Part shown: piece after piece, positions 21,844 through 34,793 of the stretch
Layout: every line of letters begins with the position of its first letter
How positions within the stretch are numbered: the first letter of the stretch is position 1
Assembly (NCBI GenBank): GCA_035610835.1
Contig: CM069441.1
Location: 158,440,996-158,504,995 of the forward strand
Direction of reading: 5' to 3'
Length of the DNA stretch: 64,000 nucleotides
From: Ophiura sarsii
Lineage: Eukaryota; Echinodermata; Ophiuroidea; Amphilepidida; Ophiuridae
Position numbers and translations under genes: made by a program
Notes under the pieces: model-generated
Told to the model about the DNA's origin: nothing
Seen by the model: only the letters and a program-made list of their open reading frames with translations
Database searches by the model: none

Positions 21844-22696
21844 TATAAATGATTATGCACAATACAATGTATGCACACCTTAACGTCATAGATTAAGGGA
21901 TTAAATCATATTTCAGAGTTGTGCATCACCAATCTACAACAGTGTTCTTGCATGGTTTATTTCACGAGGGCAACGCCCGATGGAAATAAACATGCAGCAA
22001 TGCGCAGAACGCAAGTTGCCGATTGGTGATGCACAACGCTGAACATGATTTAATCCCGTTCAACAACGACTAGGGATTTGAATGCCATTTCATAAATAGA
22101 CAATGCAAATAGGAACATATTTGTAATGCAGGCCTACGGTACTTCATTATTACAATTTCATTCAATTTCAAAAAACTAAAATGACAAACTAACCTATAAT
22201 AATTAAGTTCCTGTAAGTTTCAAAACTCTATGAAAACAGTTGGCATGGTTATTCCAAAAACAACACACATTGCGACTGCGATCGTGTATCGCGTGAAAAC
22301 ATTATTAGTGTGGTGCGGATATCGGCGCGATAGTTGCCCATAGCAGCGTTGTTTAACTCAAATCGACAACGCTTCGCTTACTGTACTTAAGGTATGGGGG
22401 AGTTTTTGAATGTCGATTAGGATACTCTTACTGTATGCAGGTCAACAGTGATTGCAAACAGGATATTCACTTCAATGTTGGTCTGGAATGTGCATAACCT
22501 TGTCATTTGTGATAATTGACACTGTCTACATAACCATTATACATATAATTTACTGCCTTAGTAGTAAATGAGGTATCAAAGTTGTCACTTTTTTGCATAC
22601 AATTCCCTAAACATGGGGTATCCCAAATCGCAAAAAAAAATCCACCAATAAAACACTCCTAAAAGTGGTTCAGGATTTAAAACCCTCCAGCAGCAC

Positions 22697-22732
22697 ACCC
22701 CCCCCCCCCCCCCCCCCCCCACCCCCCCCACC
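22697..22732. repeat. Long poly-C run with one interruption
   Basis: About 33 consecutive-type C residues, broken by ACCCCCCCCA. Copy 1 has only short C tracts (CCTCCCCCCATC near 7305). Run length in an assembly is unreliable. Confidence 0.7.
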
Positions 22733-23032
22733 ATCAAACAATTATCTGAGTACCCTCCTCCGGGATTCAAAAGTTATGACCTCTCTTTTCTCTAATAAGT
22801 GTGAACTTTGGCGGAGTATATCTGCCAAGGTCCTAGATTAGCAAAAGAAAACATCTAGTAGCGTTATACACATTGCAATTTACTTAGTAGTGATTTTATT
22901 TACATGCATACACATGCAATAAATAGAAACCGTGTAATACACTCAAATAGTACTAACTGTACAACAAAATCAAGCATTTTACAGAGTATTCGTGAGCAAA
23001 TCAAAGAACCCTGTATTTATATATAGTTCAAA

Positions 23033-23275
23033 ATGTGATGTGATCAAGCGAAATGAGTCACATGTCAGCAGTTTTCAATTTTGAAATTAGTCCATCATTC
23101 AAACGTAGGTGGATGCTACAGTATGGTAAACCCGCCCCACTAAAATCGAACTTCTAGTTTTAAACAATTTTACTGAGAAAACAAAGTAAAACATAACATA
23201 AGAATTTATCACTTCTTTGTAACTCAAATCAATATACCCTACATTCAACTCATATCCCTTGATCGCATCACATAT
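23033..23275. mobile_element. MITE with TGTGATGTGATCAAGC ends (copy 2)
   Basis: Counterpart of 7602-7817. The right end CTTGATCGCATCACATAT preserves the inverted match to the left end better than copy 1 does. It holds an extra about 27-bp segment near 23125 (AAACCCGCCCCACTAAAATC), also present in the relative at 40906. Confidence 0.65.
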
Positions 23276-23822
23276 TTGGTTTTTAAACTCACGAGTCAAC
23301 CTAGTAGGTCATACATGAGAGATAGAAGAAGTCCAATAAAGGTTCCTGAATTCACAGATTCTTTATTGATTTGCTCATTTCATCCTTCTTTTTGGCTTAT
23401 TTATGATATTTATGATATTGTTATAATACTGATAAACATAGTACAGCAATCATATATTGTACACAGCAAATATCTTATGTTAACAAATGCCATCTCAAAT
23501 TGCTAGGTAAAATCCTTGTAATGTATGTTGGATTCTTCATAGCTGTTTTAACCCCCTGGGGTCTACAGTGGTTCTGATTGGTTTATTACAAGATGAACTC
23601 ATATGAATAGCCAATTCAAATGCAGCTTTTAAACTATTTCACCCCGATCTTTATCAGGGATACAATTATTTAAACAATGTCTCTGATTGGTGCAATAAAT
23701 GATGTATCCATCTTTCTGACCAATCGGCCGGTAGTTCTCAGGGGGTTAACTGTACAAATGGCTGCAGTGCACCTGTGCTTACACCCCTATGATGTATACC
23801 TGTGCAATCAACAAGTCTTGAA

Positions 23823-24028
23823 TTAACACTTTCCAAGCGGCAGGCGTCAGCAGACAACATTCCAAAATCTCACAAAATGTTTCAAAAATGTCAAAATGAA
23901 ATTAGTCAAAATAATTGAATTTCATTACCATTATTTGGAATCACCATGAGAAATACTGGGAACGGTTTCTGAAAAGAAATCTCTTTTGTATAATATGGTA
24001 AAACAAAAAGCCATGTGGAAAGTGTTAA
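23823..24028. mobile_element. MITE of the TTAACACTTTCC family (copy 2)
   Basis: Counterpart of 8354-8534, with the same TTAACACTTTCCAAGCGGC and GCCATGTGGAAAGTGTTAA ends and about 25 bp more interior. Confidence 0.75.
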
Positions 24029-27000
24029 GCATACATGAACTAGGAGCTACTTTTGACAAAGGTTGCTCCTCATCCTATACTTTGCTGTGCAAAATTTGAA
24101 AAAACACCAAGAGCTAAAACTTAGTAACCAGGGGTAAACAAACCAGAGCTCCTGCTTAATTTAAGTTTGGTGATCAATAAAAAATGTGAGCCACTAGCTT
24201 GTTTATGGCTAGAGTCTGCAGTGACATCATCACACAACTTGTGAAAACAGCATATAACATCTTTACAGGTCTTGTGAATCTGGTATAGTTCGACCAGTTC
24301 CAAATTGGCAAAGCCTCCTTTTACACCAGTGAATTAATACAGAAAAACGCTGACCTGCATAAAAGCAACAAGCGCACCGTGCATTATATGTGTGACGCGT
24401 TCGTGCGGCCAAAACCATGTGTGTGTGGCGATAATCGCGCCCTAACGCTGAGATTACTTATGCGCAAGAGAGATAAAAATTCAATTTTTCTCGCCAATTT
24501 GGAACTGATTTAACTATAGACACTCTATGAATATGATACATATTGGGAAACTTAAAGGGAGCCGCTATTAGAATCCTTCAGCCTCACAAAGCATTTCAGC
24601 AACTTGGTCAAAACCTTCACACAACATTTGTCTCACGATTCATTACTATTATGCCGTATGTACATCAATTAAGATACATCTTCCGAATAAATAACTATAA
24701 TCAAGCTGGGATATTTTGTGAAGAAAGATGGACGAACTGAGAACATATGATCAGTTCATCTCAAAATAAACTCTGAAAAGTATGAATGTGATGTCAAGAG
24801 TCCAGGCCAGGGTGTGAGTGAGTGTACTCAGTGATCACAACTAATTATCAGTTATGAGAGCAAAGATTGTCTGTGCAGTCTCAGCATATTTATATAACTG
24901 TAGTGCCAAAACAGCTTTTTCACAAATTTTGCCAAACATGGGATTAACTTATTAGATTAGTAGCTGAAGATCATCTGATCTCCACCTTCTTATACATAGT
25001 CGAGATCAATATTTCCATCAGATAAATCCTCTTTAGCTCCATCAGATCCTTTTTCACAAAAGCAAAACATGAGATATTCAAAATATCAAAGTTCTTTAAA
25101 ACATCTGTAAATTGGATTGAAGTCACATTAATTGTACTGTACTACTTGCAAGAGGATTTATTTCTTAAAGACCCTCGGTTAGCAATGTAATAAACCTTTA
25201 ATTACAAAGGATCTAGTCAATGTGACCTAGTACTATAGAGACAGAAAGTGATGTTGTTCAACAACTCTTTGGTATGTGACTAAATGTACTCATGATATCC
25301 AAGATAAATCCTGGCATATTCAGGGTCTATATCACTGCATAACTCTTGATGTCATAATCATATTCCAGATAAAATGCCTAAATTTCATCTTAATTACAAA
25401 TCCAACATAATCTTAACACACGTAGATATAGAGTCCTAAATGCATTGTTTTGCATGGTCATATAGTGTTGATCATTGATTATATACAATTAATATCCTTA
25501 TCATTACTTCAATATCAAATAATGCACCAGACCTCCACAATAAAACGATTCAAAGGTTGATGCAAGCTTAGTACATGTATTTCACATTTCAAACAGTACA
25601 GTGATTGACATAAGCACTCATAATAAATAATGGGCCCTTACATTCAGAGGCTCAAATATTATTAAATTGATAAGAAAGATCAAGAAAATTAAAAAAATAT
25701 TGAGGTGAACTCACAAGGCTATGCTATTTAAACACTATTATTCTCATGAGAACTACCTGCCGATTGGTGGAAATTTAGGTGTGTTTTTCAAATATCGTGC
25801 CAATCAGAGACAATGTTAGAATAATTACAATTTTCAAAAAGATTAGCATAACATATTTTCATAAGCAAAATTAGTACAAGATGGTTATATCATGTAATTC
25901 ACCAATGGGAATTCTTGAAAGAGACAGGTAGTTCCCAGGGCGTTAAATTATCATGTAATTCACCAATGGGAATTCTTGAAAGAGAGACAGGTAGTTCCCA
26001 GGGCGTTAATTTACCTCAATTGGGACTGTAAATGACAAAATGCTTTAGGAGCTAGAAAATATGTATCGAAGTTCCATATTTTGGATTTGGGCATAGGTTT
26101 CCTCAAAATGATGGACTATCATTATGACCTCTGATGAATATACACCTATTTGAAAACTTAAGGCCACAAAATGAAAATTGTTTCACATACCCCACGCGCA
26201 TAAGTATGTGGAGTCACTTTTTCTGCATAACCCTACGCCAGGAGGCCAATTTGGGCTTCTTTTTTTATAGTTTTCCAAAAAGAAGGGGGGGGGGGGGATT
26301 GGGCCAAAAACACAATACAAAAAGAATTTCTGCATTATTAAGCATAGCTATTTCTTTCTAAAAAAATAACATTTATGTATGTCAGACAGCCCTTTTTTTG
26401 GCCTTAATTGAACACACCAAACATTATGCACCACCAAACCAAATAAGATGCAACATAATTATAGAGTTATTATTATTAACTTTAACATTAACAGACATGG
26501 GATAAAATATAGAAAAAAGGAAGAAATGAATATCTATAACAACAAAAAATTCAGAAGAAAATACATAATCTGTATATTTACAAGTTGAAAAAGTGAAAAA
26601 TATATTTTTATAATAACAATAACATAAAAATAAAATACCAAGTCAGGGTCAGAAATTCGAGGAGAATCCGAAAATCCATTCTCGCAAAGATTCGCGCTGG
26701 CCGCTGGTAGAGTTGCGAAATCCAAGTTGATTTTCGCAAAATCCTTTGCAAGAATCTAAATGGATTCTATTCTCCCCTGCAAGTAAATTCAAGACTAAAC
26801 AAATGTTTGTTGACTTATTGATCAAGTTGATAAACCATAGGGCAAAAAAATAAAATTTGTTTGCTTGTCCTCGACTGCCCGCCCTAACTTTGGGGCCGCC
26901 CCATTTGTTTATTTTTTAAATTGCAAAAAGAAAGGAAAAAAGTTTTTTAATTTTTTAAAAATCAAATTAAGGTCATATCTCTTTAGAATACTGCGTAAGA

Positions 27001-29663
27001 ATGGTGTGTCAATACTCGAGGTATATCTCAAATAATCATGGTAATCTTGATGTGTAAATATAGCAGCCATGACACTGTCATGACCCACAGTTATAACTAA
27101 TATTGAAAGGGGGGCGGTGTACTCAAAATATTTGTTGATGTGGTGTGCCACTGAAGGTATGAAATCCTGACCAATTATTAGGTGTTTTGATGTAAAAGAT
27201 GTCTAGTTTTGCTGGGTTTCTTTCATGATTTTGGACTCATGTTTTGTTGTTATGTTATTTGGAACCAATGTTTAGGGTTTTCCATCACAAATCATAAAAG
27301 GAATTTTTGCAAAAAGGCAACTCATTAGAGCGGCTACCCGTACACCTTCTATACCACCCCTCCCCTCCCTGGGTATTGAAATCTTAGTCTCACCTTAAGA
27401 TGATTTTGATAGCCGCATGGAAAGTGTTAAGATGATTTTGATTTGCAGTACATGCATAGCATCACATGTAACAGACTAAAATATCCAAGGGAACTGATTC
27501 AGACTTCAATGTGTAAATTTAGAATGTCTGACTCATACAATCCTTCATGTGATGCAACGTTTATTAATTACTCATGCACTTATGATGAACCCTTAATGCT
27601 GGCATCAATGTGCATATTGAACCTACCCTCCTCAAGGTTAGTCAAAGATTAGATGTTTAATCTTTGCCTAGTTATATTTTTGAAGTGGTGAAACTTCAAA
27701 TAAGATATATTTTGGAAAAGTGAATCTATGGCAATCTTCACCTACATTTCAACTTTTTTAATATACATGATTTATTACTATAGAACAAACACAGTGCACT
27801 GAAGTGGTGTTCCTACACCCCCAAAATTGCAGGAAAGGTTTAATCTGGACCTATTTTTTTCCTGAAGGAAGGCGACTACAGGTGAAGGCTTTAGTAGGGT
27901 AGGTTCAAGATTTAAACTGATGCCTGCATAAATACACTTGGTCACACAGAGTTGCCTTGCTAAGATTTAAGAGAGAAATATGACCATATGGAACTTGGTA
28001 TCAGATTATCAGCCGTATTTCATTTCATAATTTTTGGCGACGGAAAAATAAGAAACCCTGTTCTACAGGCAAACTGACCTCTCAGGTTGGGTCAGTCGGT
28101 ATGGCTATTTTTTCCCCTTCAAAATTATCGTAATTTAAGCGATTGATATGCCAAAAAATATTTGGGTCAGAATTTATTTGCATGCTTACATTTGTTCACC
28201 AATTCTTGGGCCAGTAGAACAGGGGTTTTTCTGTTGCCTTATGGCTTATAATATGCCTAACAAATGGTCAAATTGGACAATGAGATTAGGTGGAAAAACC
28301 ATTGTTCACTGTGCCAACTTTGTAATCATATAACCCAATTGGTCTCAGTACAAAATCCTTAAGATAATACTTGGATAACAAAAAAACAGTGCTCTGAGAC
28401 AGTTTTAAGCTACTGGTAGTTCCTTACATCTTCAAACGCGAGATATGTATTAATTGAGTTTAACACAGGAAACACTAATTTTGTCCATAATTACATAACA
28501 ATTAAAATGTAACTTCACAACTGATTATTGGATAAATCAAATTTACCGATTAAGAGGATTGGATCTAGTCACACACCTTTTTGGATACAAATAAAATCTT
28601 AGTCTTTCACGACTAATTATGGCAGCATATCGCTGATCTTTTGACAACATTGTGACCAAATTTTACAAATTGAATTTATAGTAAGCATCACAGCAACATG
28701 TTTTTCTCAGCCTTAAATATATTTTACACAGTAGAAGCAAGTGTGTTTATATTCCAACACCACCACCAAACAACCATCAATAACCACTACATGCTCTGTT
28801 TCTATTTAGTACCAAAAGGCGGTGACACATTAAAAGTTGGTGCTCTTGGAAGTTCATCAAAATACGCACAAGGCAAAGCGTATCCAAGCAAACCGTCACG
28901 CTATACTCCCATCTCAGTAACACGCATGAGAGCGCAACACAAACAATGTTTTCATGCATGGACTGCAAGCATAACATGGTGCGTGGAATGTTATCGCCAC
29001 TAAAATAATCGATGACTGTTTCTATTCAAGATCACTACTACAATACTGGGTTATTTTAGTGGTGATCGCATATTTCTTTTCAAGCCAGCACCACCAATCA
29101 CCACCTTTATGTTTTCAAATAGAAACATGCAGTCACACAGTATGTGATTAAGTAATCCCAAGATTCTAGAAAATATTTTCTCAATTAAAGTTGCTGGAAT
29201 CTTTCAGGATTGACGATCGATCATATTTCAACTAATCATCGCCAATTGATTGATCATTAGATATTGTATTTACACAGAGAGAAAGTGGTCCATTTTGGGG
29301 GATTGATTGTTATAGCAACTGTTACTGCGCCTACAGGACAATCAATCCTCCAAAGTTTGATCATCGGGTCAGTGTGAAAAGTCTTTATTGATCAATATTT
29401 GGACAATCAATACATGCATGCCACTGCCACATACAAATCACACAGTTGCCAGACTTAATAAGCAGGCTATATATAGAGAACATGCCATGATACCAATATC
29501 CAATTGACAATTATGAGGTGATGTTGGGTAATGTCAGCCTTTAGGTAAGAGCGGGCAATATTATTGATAGGTTTTACAGTAGCTGTTTAAGCAATCAGTC
29601 ACCACTAAAACGGGACTTCTGTATAAAAAGATAATGAGTGATGATTGATTGAATGTATAATTA
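24029..29663. other. Unassigned part of duplicated segment copy 2
   Basis: Collinear with 8535-14960 minus the family B and foldback insertions. No exon-like frame is recognised. It includes the near-identical block 24361-25260 and the short tandem duplication at 25888-26010. Poly-G at 26286-26298 is longer than in copy 1. Confidence 0.45.
25888..26010. repeat. 61-bp tandem duplication private to copy 2
   Basis: The unit TATCATGTAATTCACCAATG through CAGGGCGTTAA occurs twice in a row (25888-25948 and 25949-26010). Copy 1 has one unit at about 10758-10820. The two units differ by GAGA versus GAGAGA. Confidence 0.88.
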
Positions 29664-29942
29664 GGCTATATTAAAAATCTCTTTTGTCTCAAAGCTCTTC
29701 AGTTTTTCAAAACCTAATGCGGAATGCATTTTTTTTTTTTTTTTCAATATAAAATATTGAAATCCTTGTAAAAGTGACCTTTTGTATTTTGAATGTGATC
29801 AATGAACGTCTGAAAAATCGGTGACATTTTGGGATTTTTTTAATTTTAAAAAAAAATTACACAAAAAAGATTTTTTTCTAACGCACATCAATTAACTAAC
29901 GCGCGCAGGAGCTTTGAGACAAATGATTTGTTAAATATAGCC
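29664..29942. mobile_element. PIF/Harbinger-like MITE (copy 2)
   Basis: Counterpart of 14961-15200, with the same GGCTATATTAAAAATC end and TTGTCTCAAAGCTC subterminal sequence. It is longer because of a T run near 29730 and an A-rich insert near 29845. Confidence 0.75.
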
Positions 29943-30558
29943 TTGTGCATTATAAATCAATTACTACAAAGTGGCAAGCAATTTTCTAAAGATCAATAAT
30001 CAATGCAAAAAGGTATATTTAACTTCTGAAAAGTAAACATTGATCCATGATATAAACATACAAAAGAGCCATGTATGTAGTGGCAATTGTTATCTATATC
30101 ATATCAATAACGTAAAGTCAATTCTTAATAATGGGACAAACAGTTGGAAGATGGTTCACTGCAACAACACATATTGTTTTACTAAGATTGGGTTTCTACC
30201 TGTGAGTAAGCTATCACCAATGAGTCTAGTAAAAAGACTTCTATTGTAAAAGTCACACAGATTTACTCTGTACTACACATCATACAGTAGACTATGGGCT
30301 ACCCCAAAGAAGATTTCTTGATGTACCCCCCTCATGCTTAGCGCCCCTACAGTACCAGCAGGGCTTATCACCAAAACAAACAGTGCCACACATGTGTTAA
30401 AGTAATTAACAGCTGGAGGTCGTCTGACCTCTACCATAGTAATACATGGTGCAGATAGGTAAACTTGGCCACAAATATGAAAGAAGTTGAATCCCAACTA
30501 AAACTTGTATTTATAAAAATATAGGGTCTTTAAGAAAATCAAGAGAGGACTGTATTAA

Positions 30559-30910
30559 AGGTAGATGACCCGATTTTCAACTTGACGTTTTCTATTTTAC
30601 ATGAAAGGTCATCCTTCAAATTGTTGCATTCCAAAGTTTGAGTTGCATAACTCCAATGGTTCTATTTTTAGAAGCGCAAGGTCAAAAGACATGTGCCCAT
30701 TGAGTAGTACACAGACTGGTTGGTGGTTAACCACCTTTGGCATTGGCAGTAATTCACCACATTTTAGCCTATAATTTCCAAATGAAACATTTCTGGCCCC
30801 TAATATTTTACAGACATAATGAGAAAAATATGGGGATTCGTGTGATACCAAAATATCTTGATCTGAAGAAAAAAATCATAGCCCCAAAAAAGTGATCGGG
30901 TCATATACCT
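30559..30910. mobile_element. TTAA MITE family B, absent from copy 1 at this site
   Basis: TTAA (30555-30558 and 30911-30914) flanks AGGTAGATGACCCGAT and GATCGGGTCATATACCT. Copy 1 near 16374 reads CTGTATTAAAGACAC with a single TTAA. It is quite diverged from the 8666 copy inside, which suggests an older family with long-lasting activity. Confidence 0.88.
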
Positions 30911-31121
30911 TTAAAGACACATCAATCATATAACTTGCAACAGGATTTTCTTAAAGACCCTCGTCTAACCATTTTATAAGCATTTCCTTGCACTGTAATG
31001 TCGATGGGAACCAGTAGACACTGGTGACAGAAATCAGTGGTCATGTGATGAAAGTGAAGCATCCTGGGGTGCATAAAGAAATCTTACTCTTTTGTAGGAT
31101 TAAAATTGCTACATCGGCACC

Positions 31122-31196
31122 GACAGCCTAGCTGCTCCAGTGGTATGACATTTGCTTTGGGACCGCAAGGTACTTGGTTCAAATCCCAGTACCGTC
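31122..31196 (+). ncRNA. tRNA-like sequence, copy 2
   Basis: No difference from 16583-16657 over this stretch by eye: the same A-box and B-box and a GGG anticodon loop. The weak acceptor pairing argues for a SINE head or pseudo-tRNA. Confidence 0.55.
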
Positions 31197-31400
31197 AGAA
31201 TTTTCTATAAAACCTTTGCTTTTAATTTCAAATCATTATTCTCAAAATAGGGACAGAGTTTCTACTTATGCCTAGTCTAATTTGTGATAGCTTACTCTTA
31301 GGTAACACCTAAGTTTGGAAATATAGAACTGTTTCTCAACAGTATTCCAAGAAAAATTGCAAAATACAGCGGCCATATAAGTTTACTCCACCCAAACTTC

Positions 31401-31867
31401 TCATGTCTGTGGTGTGATTTGCTCTTCTGTTCCTACATTATGTTTTTGTGATGGTTCTGGTTGTGGTTTATCCTGTGATAATGTTGGTTGTGTTACTGGT
31501 AGGGAAGGTGTGGAGTCCGACTCCTCTTTGCAAGAACAGAATGGGAATGTTCCACAGCAAGGCTGTGCCCACGGTCTGGGTAACATCCGCAGAAAACTAA
31601 ACTGATATGGCACATGATTTAATGTAGCCTTATGTTCATCTATAGCCGATTCAACTTTGGCTAAGATATCCCTAATGTGAGGGTCCTTATGGTTAAGCGG
31701 TGTTGTTTCAGATGGATCCATCGTGATATCATAAACCAATGGTGGGTTATGGTTATCTATTGATGAACCAAAACATTGACATGCATATGTGTTGAAGCAG
31801 CCTTCTACACCATGTGGGCCAGGCATTAAGCGGACACTGCTGTAAACCACTTTGTAGGTATTTGAAT
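31401..31867 (-). CDS. STS-like: Steryl-sulfatase-like gene, last coding exon (E)
   Basis: The exon follows a TATACAG acceptor and starts in phase 1, completing a Gly-to-Asp codon with the G left by exon D, to read RPRI-D-SNTYKVVYSSVRLMPGP. It encodes the C-terminal subdomain: GCFNTYACQCFGSS, DITMDPSETTPL, a helix (DILAKVESAIDEHKATLNHV), then FSFLRMLPRPWAQPCC and a Cys pair (FCSCKEE), as in STS. A Pro/Gln/Ser-rich tail of about 40 residues, not in human STS, precedes the stop. About 180 nt past the stop the minus strand has ATTAAA (near 31220), a possible poly-A signal. The protein is expected to be a membrane-bound ER-lumenal sulfatase, if the missing N terminus is intact. Confidence 0.9.
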
Positions 31868-32156
31868 CTGTATAAGTAGTACAAAAAATGAATAAAGAAC
31901 ATCTTGATTAGTATCATTGTAAATTCAATATAGTCTATTGCTTAAAACAATATCATCAGTAACATCAAGTTTCAAACCCCAAATAGATGTGTCTTGGCTT
32001 TTTTTTCAGCTGTAGAATGCCAAGTTGCAATTTAATTCTCTAAAGAAATGTTGGAAACTTTGACAGATTGGAAATTTCAAGTAGAAAAGTCAACAAATCT
32101 ATTACAACCCTTTCAAATGATAATGGGACTCCAGACACCTTAATGTGCCCAGGGTG

Positions 32157-34569
32157 CAGGGTTAGCAGTAACTTTAAAAATCGGGAGTTCTCAAAGCTCC
32201 TGAACCCCCCCCCCCCCCCTGAATTTTAAAAAGTGGGAGCTCAATCCAAAAACCAGGAGTTCTTGAAAATTCTTTGAAAATTCTATCAAATCCAGTAACT
32301 CGTAAATTTAGTGCCAGCGCGCCTATATTACCAGGTAATTGTTTTATACAAAAATAAAACAGACAGTTTTTTATCTTCACTTTTTGACCATTTGTTTACA
32401 TGTCAGGCTCAGGTGTTTCACTGTCTGTATTGCTACAAAGTGTCAATACTGGTTTGAACACTTTTTATCATAGTTATAGGATCGAGAATGTATTGAGTTA
32501 TTATATAATAACCTTGGTTATTATTTATTGTAGTGGTATATTAGGCTTATTATTCTCTCAGGGTTCCCAGACTTTGTAATCTGTTGGAAAAATCGCGATT
32601 TGTTAGGTGTGTTAAAAATACACAAGTCTTCCGAATTCTGAACCTTTGCATTTGTCGATCTTTTGACAGTCATTTGTTATCCAAATTTTCAGATAGTTTT
32701 ATACACAAAATTGCTCCCAAAATGTCGCGACCAGGTTTATAGTATTTTCTCTATTATTTGCTCTACGATTCAGAGGACATATTGACGGTAAAATTAGCCA
32801 AAAAAAGTGACTCGAGATACGTATTTTTCCCGATCAAACTGTACACAACGCATTTGTGCAACATGTGCATGAGGAAAATTTAAATATGAGAAGTTAGGGG
32901 GTCTTACATCAAAACATCGTCATAAACAGTCTCTGTATCGACGTGTTCGATCTAACTAGGTACCGTAAAACGGGGTGGATAGGGACAGTTTCAGCACTCT
33001 CTAGATTGTAGTTTTTTCAATGTAGCCTCATGAGCCAAACTTGTCCACCTATAATGCCTTTGAACTGCCACTATAAATAATTTAAAATATGTGATGGGTA
33101 TATATATTTTTCTTACAGAGGTCGGTGTCCCTATTCACCCCGACGTCGGGGTGAATAGGGACAGCATTTTTCTGGGTAGGGAAATCACTAGAATTGAAGA
33201 GTTTTTACCTGTTTTATTCTACATATGGGTGAATATGGATAATGAGCGAGTTGTGAAAAACCAAAACAATCACTTTTAATTAGTTTTTACCATTATAACT
33301 ATTCAAAATTATTTTTCTTAGACGTGTCAGTTAATATAGGTAAAGAGTTATTTAGGTGCTTGACGATCATAAAATATGTTATTCTTTGAATTGAGCTTTA
33401 ATTGATATGTAATAATTCAGTATCAAATGTTCATCTTTTCTACAAATATGGAGACAAATATTATGTGTCATTAAATGTTAAAAATACTAGTGAACAAAAT
33501 AGCACCCTCATCTCTCGGAATATTAGCATAAAGTATATCTGGCACACTTTTGGAGTTGGTTTATGACATATTAAAGTTATAGTTTCAGTTTTAACAATAA
33601 ATATGAACATTTCTGGTCAACAATGGCAAAATAACAGCTAAAAAATTGAAGCTTTCAATCAAGCGTTCATAGAACTGGGTCAATAGGGACATATATACAC
33701 TTATCCAGACCATAGTTGTTTTCTTGTACCCAAATGAGTCAAACTTTTGAGATGATATTATGTCCACATAATAAGCCTTTCAACTGCTCTTTCAAAAAAT
33801 TAAATATATGGAGTGGGTATAATATTTTCATTAAAAATGTTGGTGTCCCTATTGACCCCAGATTTTACAAATTTTACGGAAAAAATGCAAAAAAAATTGA
33901 AATGTAAAATCCTTTCAGAATTTCTTACCAATGTCAAAGAGTATGTTGAAGAACCTTAACAGCTAGGTTCTGGTGCATTTCCAGCTCATTTGCTCAAATT
34001 ATGCAGTTAGGAGCAGGAAAGTTTTGACCACTCCATTTTGTTAGTGTTTTTTCGGACACCTTTATTTTCGATACCCTGGGCTCCACATTTGTTCTTTCAC
34101 ATCAACTGAACCATTTCCTGAACACTATTATATTGCTCTTTAAACATTTGGAAAAAAGAAAAAAATTATACAGAAAATACAAAAAATTGACATTTCAAAA
34201 ACTTTTCCCATTTTGTCCCTATTCACCCCAATGTCCCTATTCACCACATTTTACGGTACTTTAATTGTGTAGGAACGACCGAGATAGGGTATGTAAAAGA
34301 GATACAAAATCAAAATAAGGCTACCTATGAAATTATTACGAAACCATTATTATTAATGTTGCTGTCGGCCCGTCATTCGATGATGTTTTATAGATTTCTG
34401 GTCTGCCGACCGGGCGCTAGGATGAGCAAAATACCTTTCCTTGCCTGAGAGCAGTGCTAAATTTCTGACGCGCGCTGCACTCCCTAACTGATGGGAAAAT
34501 ATTATTTATGGCGCGCACTCGGAGAAAACGGCGCTGTGCGCGCCAAAACACCATTTAGCGCGAAGCCAG
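32157..34569. mobile_element. hAT-like 2.4-kb insertion in the intron, absent from copy 1
   Basis: An exact 8-bp duplication CCAGGGTG lies at 32149-32156 and 34570-34577. Copy 1 near 17597 has one copy in CCCAGGGTGTTGTG. The left end is CAGGGTTAGCAGTAA. The right end, read inward, is CTGGCTTCGCGCTAA, matching at about 10 of 15 positions. A second element (32961-34258) is nested inside. No transposase frame seen. Confidence 0.8.
32961..34258. mobile_element. Nested TIR element with TACCGTAAAACGGGGTG ends
   Basis: The left end TACCGTAAAACGGGGTG with GATAGGGACA is mirrored by TGTCCCTATTCACCACA with TTTTACGGTA at the right. The motif GTCCCTATTCACCCC recurs at least six times inside on both strands (about 33127, 33150, 33678, 33845, 34215, 34232), including an inverted pair meeting at CCCCGACGTCGGGG. 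No transposase-like frame. Superfamily not assigned. Confidence 0.72.
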
Positions 34570-34580
34570 CCAGGGTGTTG

Positions 34581-34793
34581 TGTAATACTTTCCACGCAGC
34601 AGGCGTCTGCAGACGACAGTTCCAAAATTGAACAAAACGTTTCAAATGTCACTATTATTTAATTTCATCACCATATTTGGAACCACCATGAGAATTGCAT
34701 TCAGTAATTCTTGAGATGGACTTAGAAAGTTGGAAAAGGCTTTTAAAACATCTGTTTTGTATCGTGAAACTAATAGCCGCGTGTAAAGTTTAA
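34581..34793. mobile_element. MITE of TTAACACTTTCC family (copy 2 of 17605)
   Basis: TAATACTTTCCACGCAGC at the left and GCCGCGTGTAAAGTTTAAT at the right, with the family interior. It lies just 3' of the hAT-like insertion's target duplication. Confidence 0.65.
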
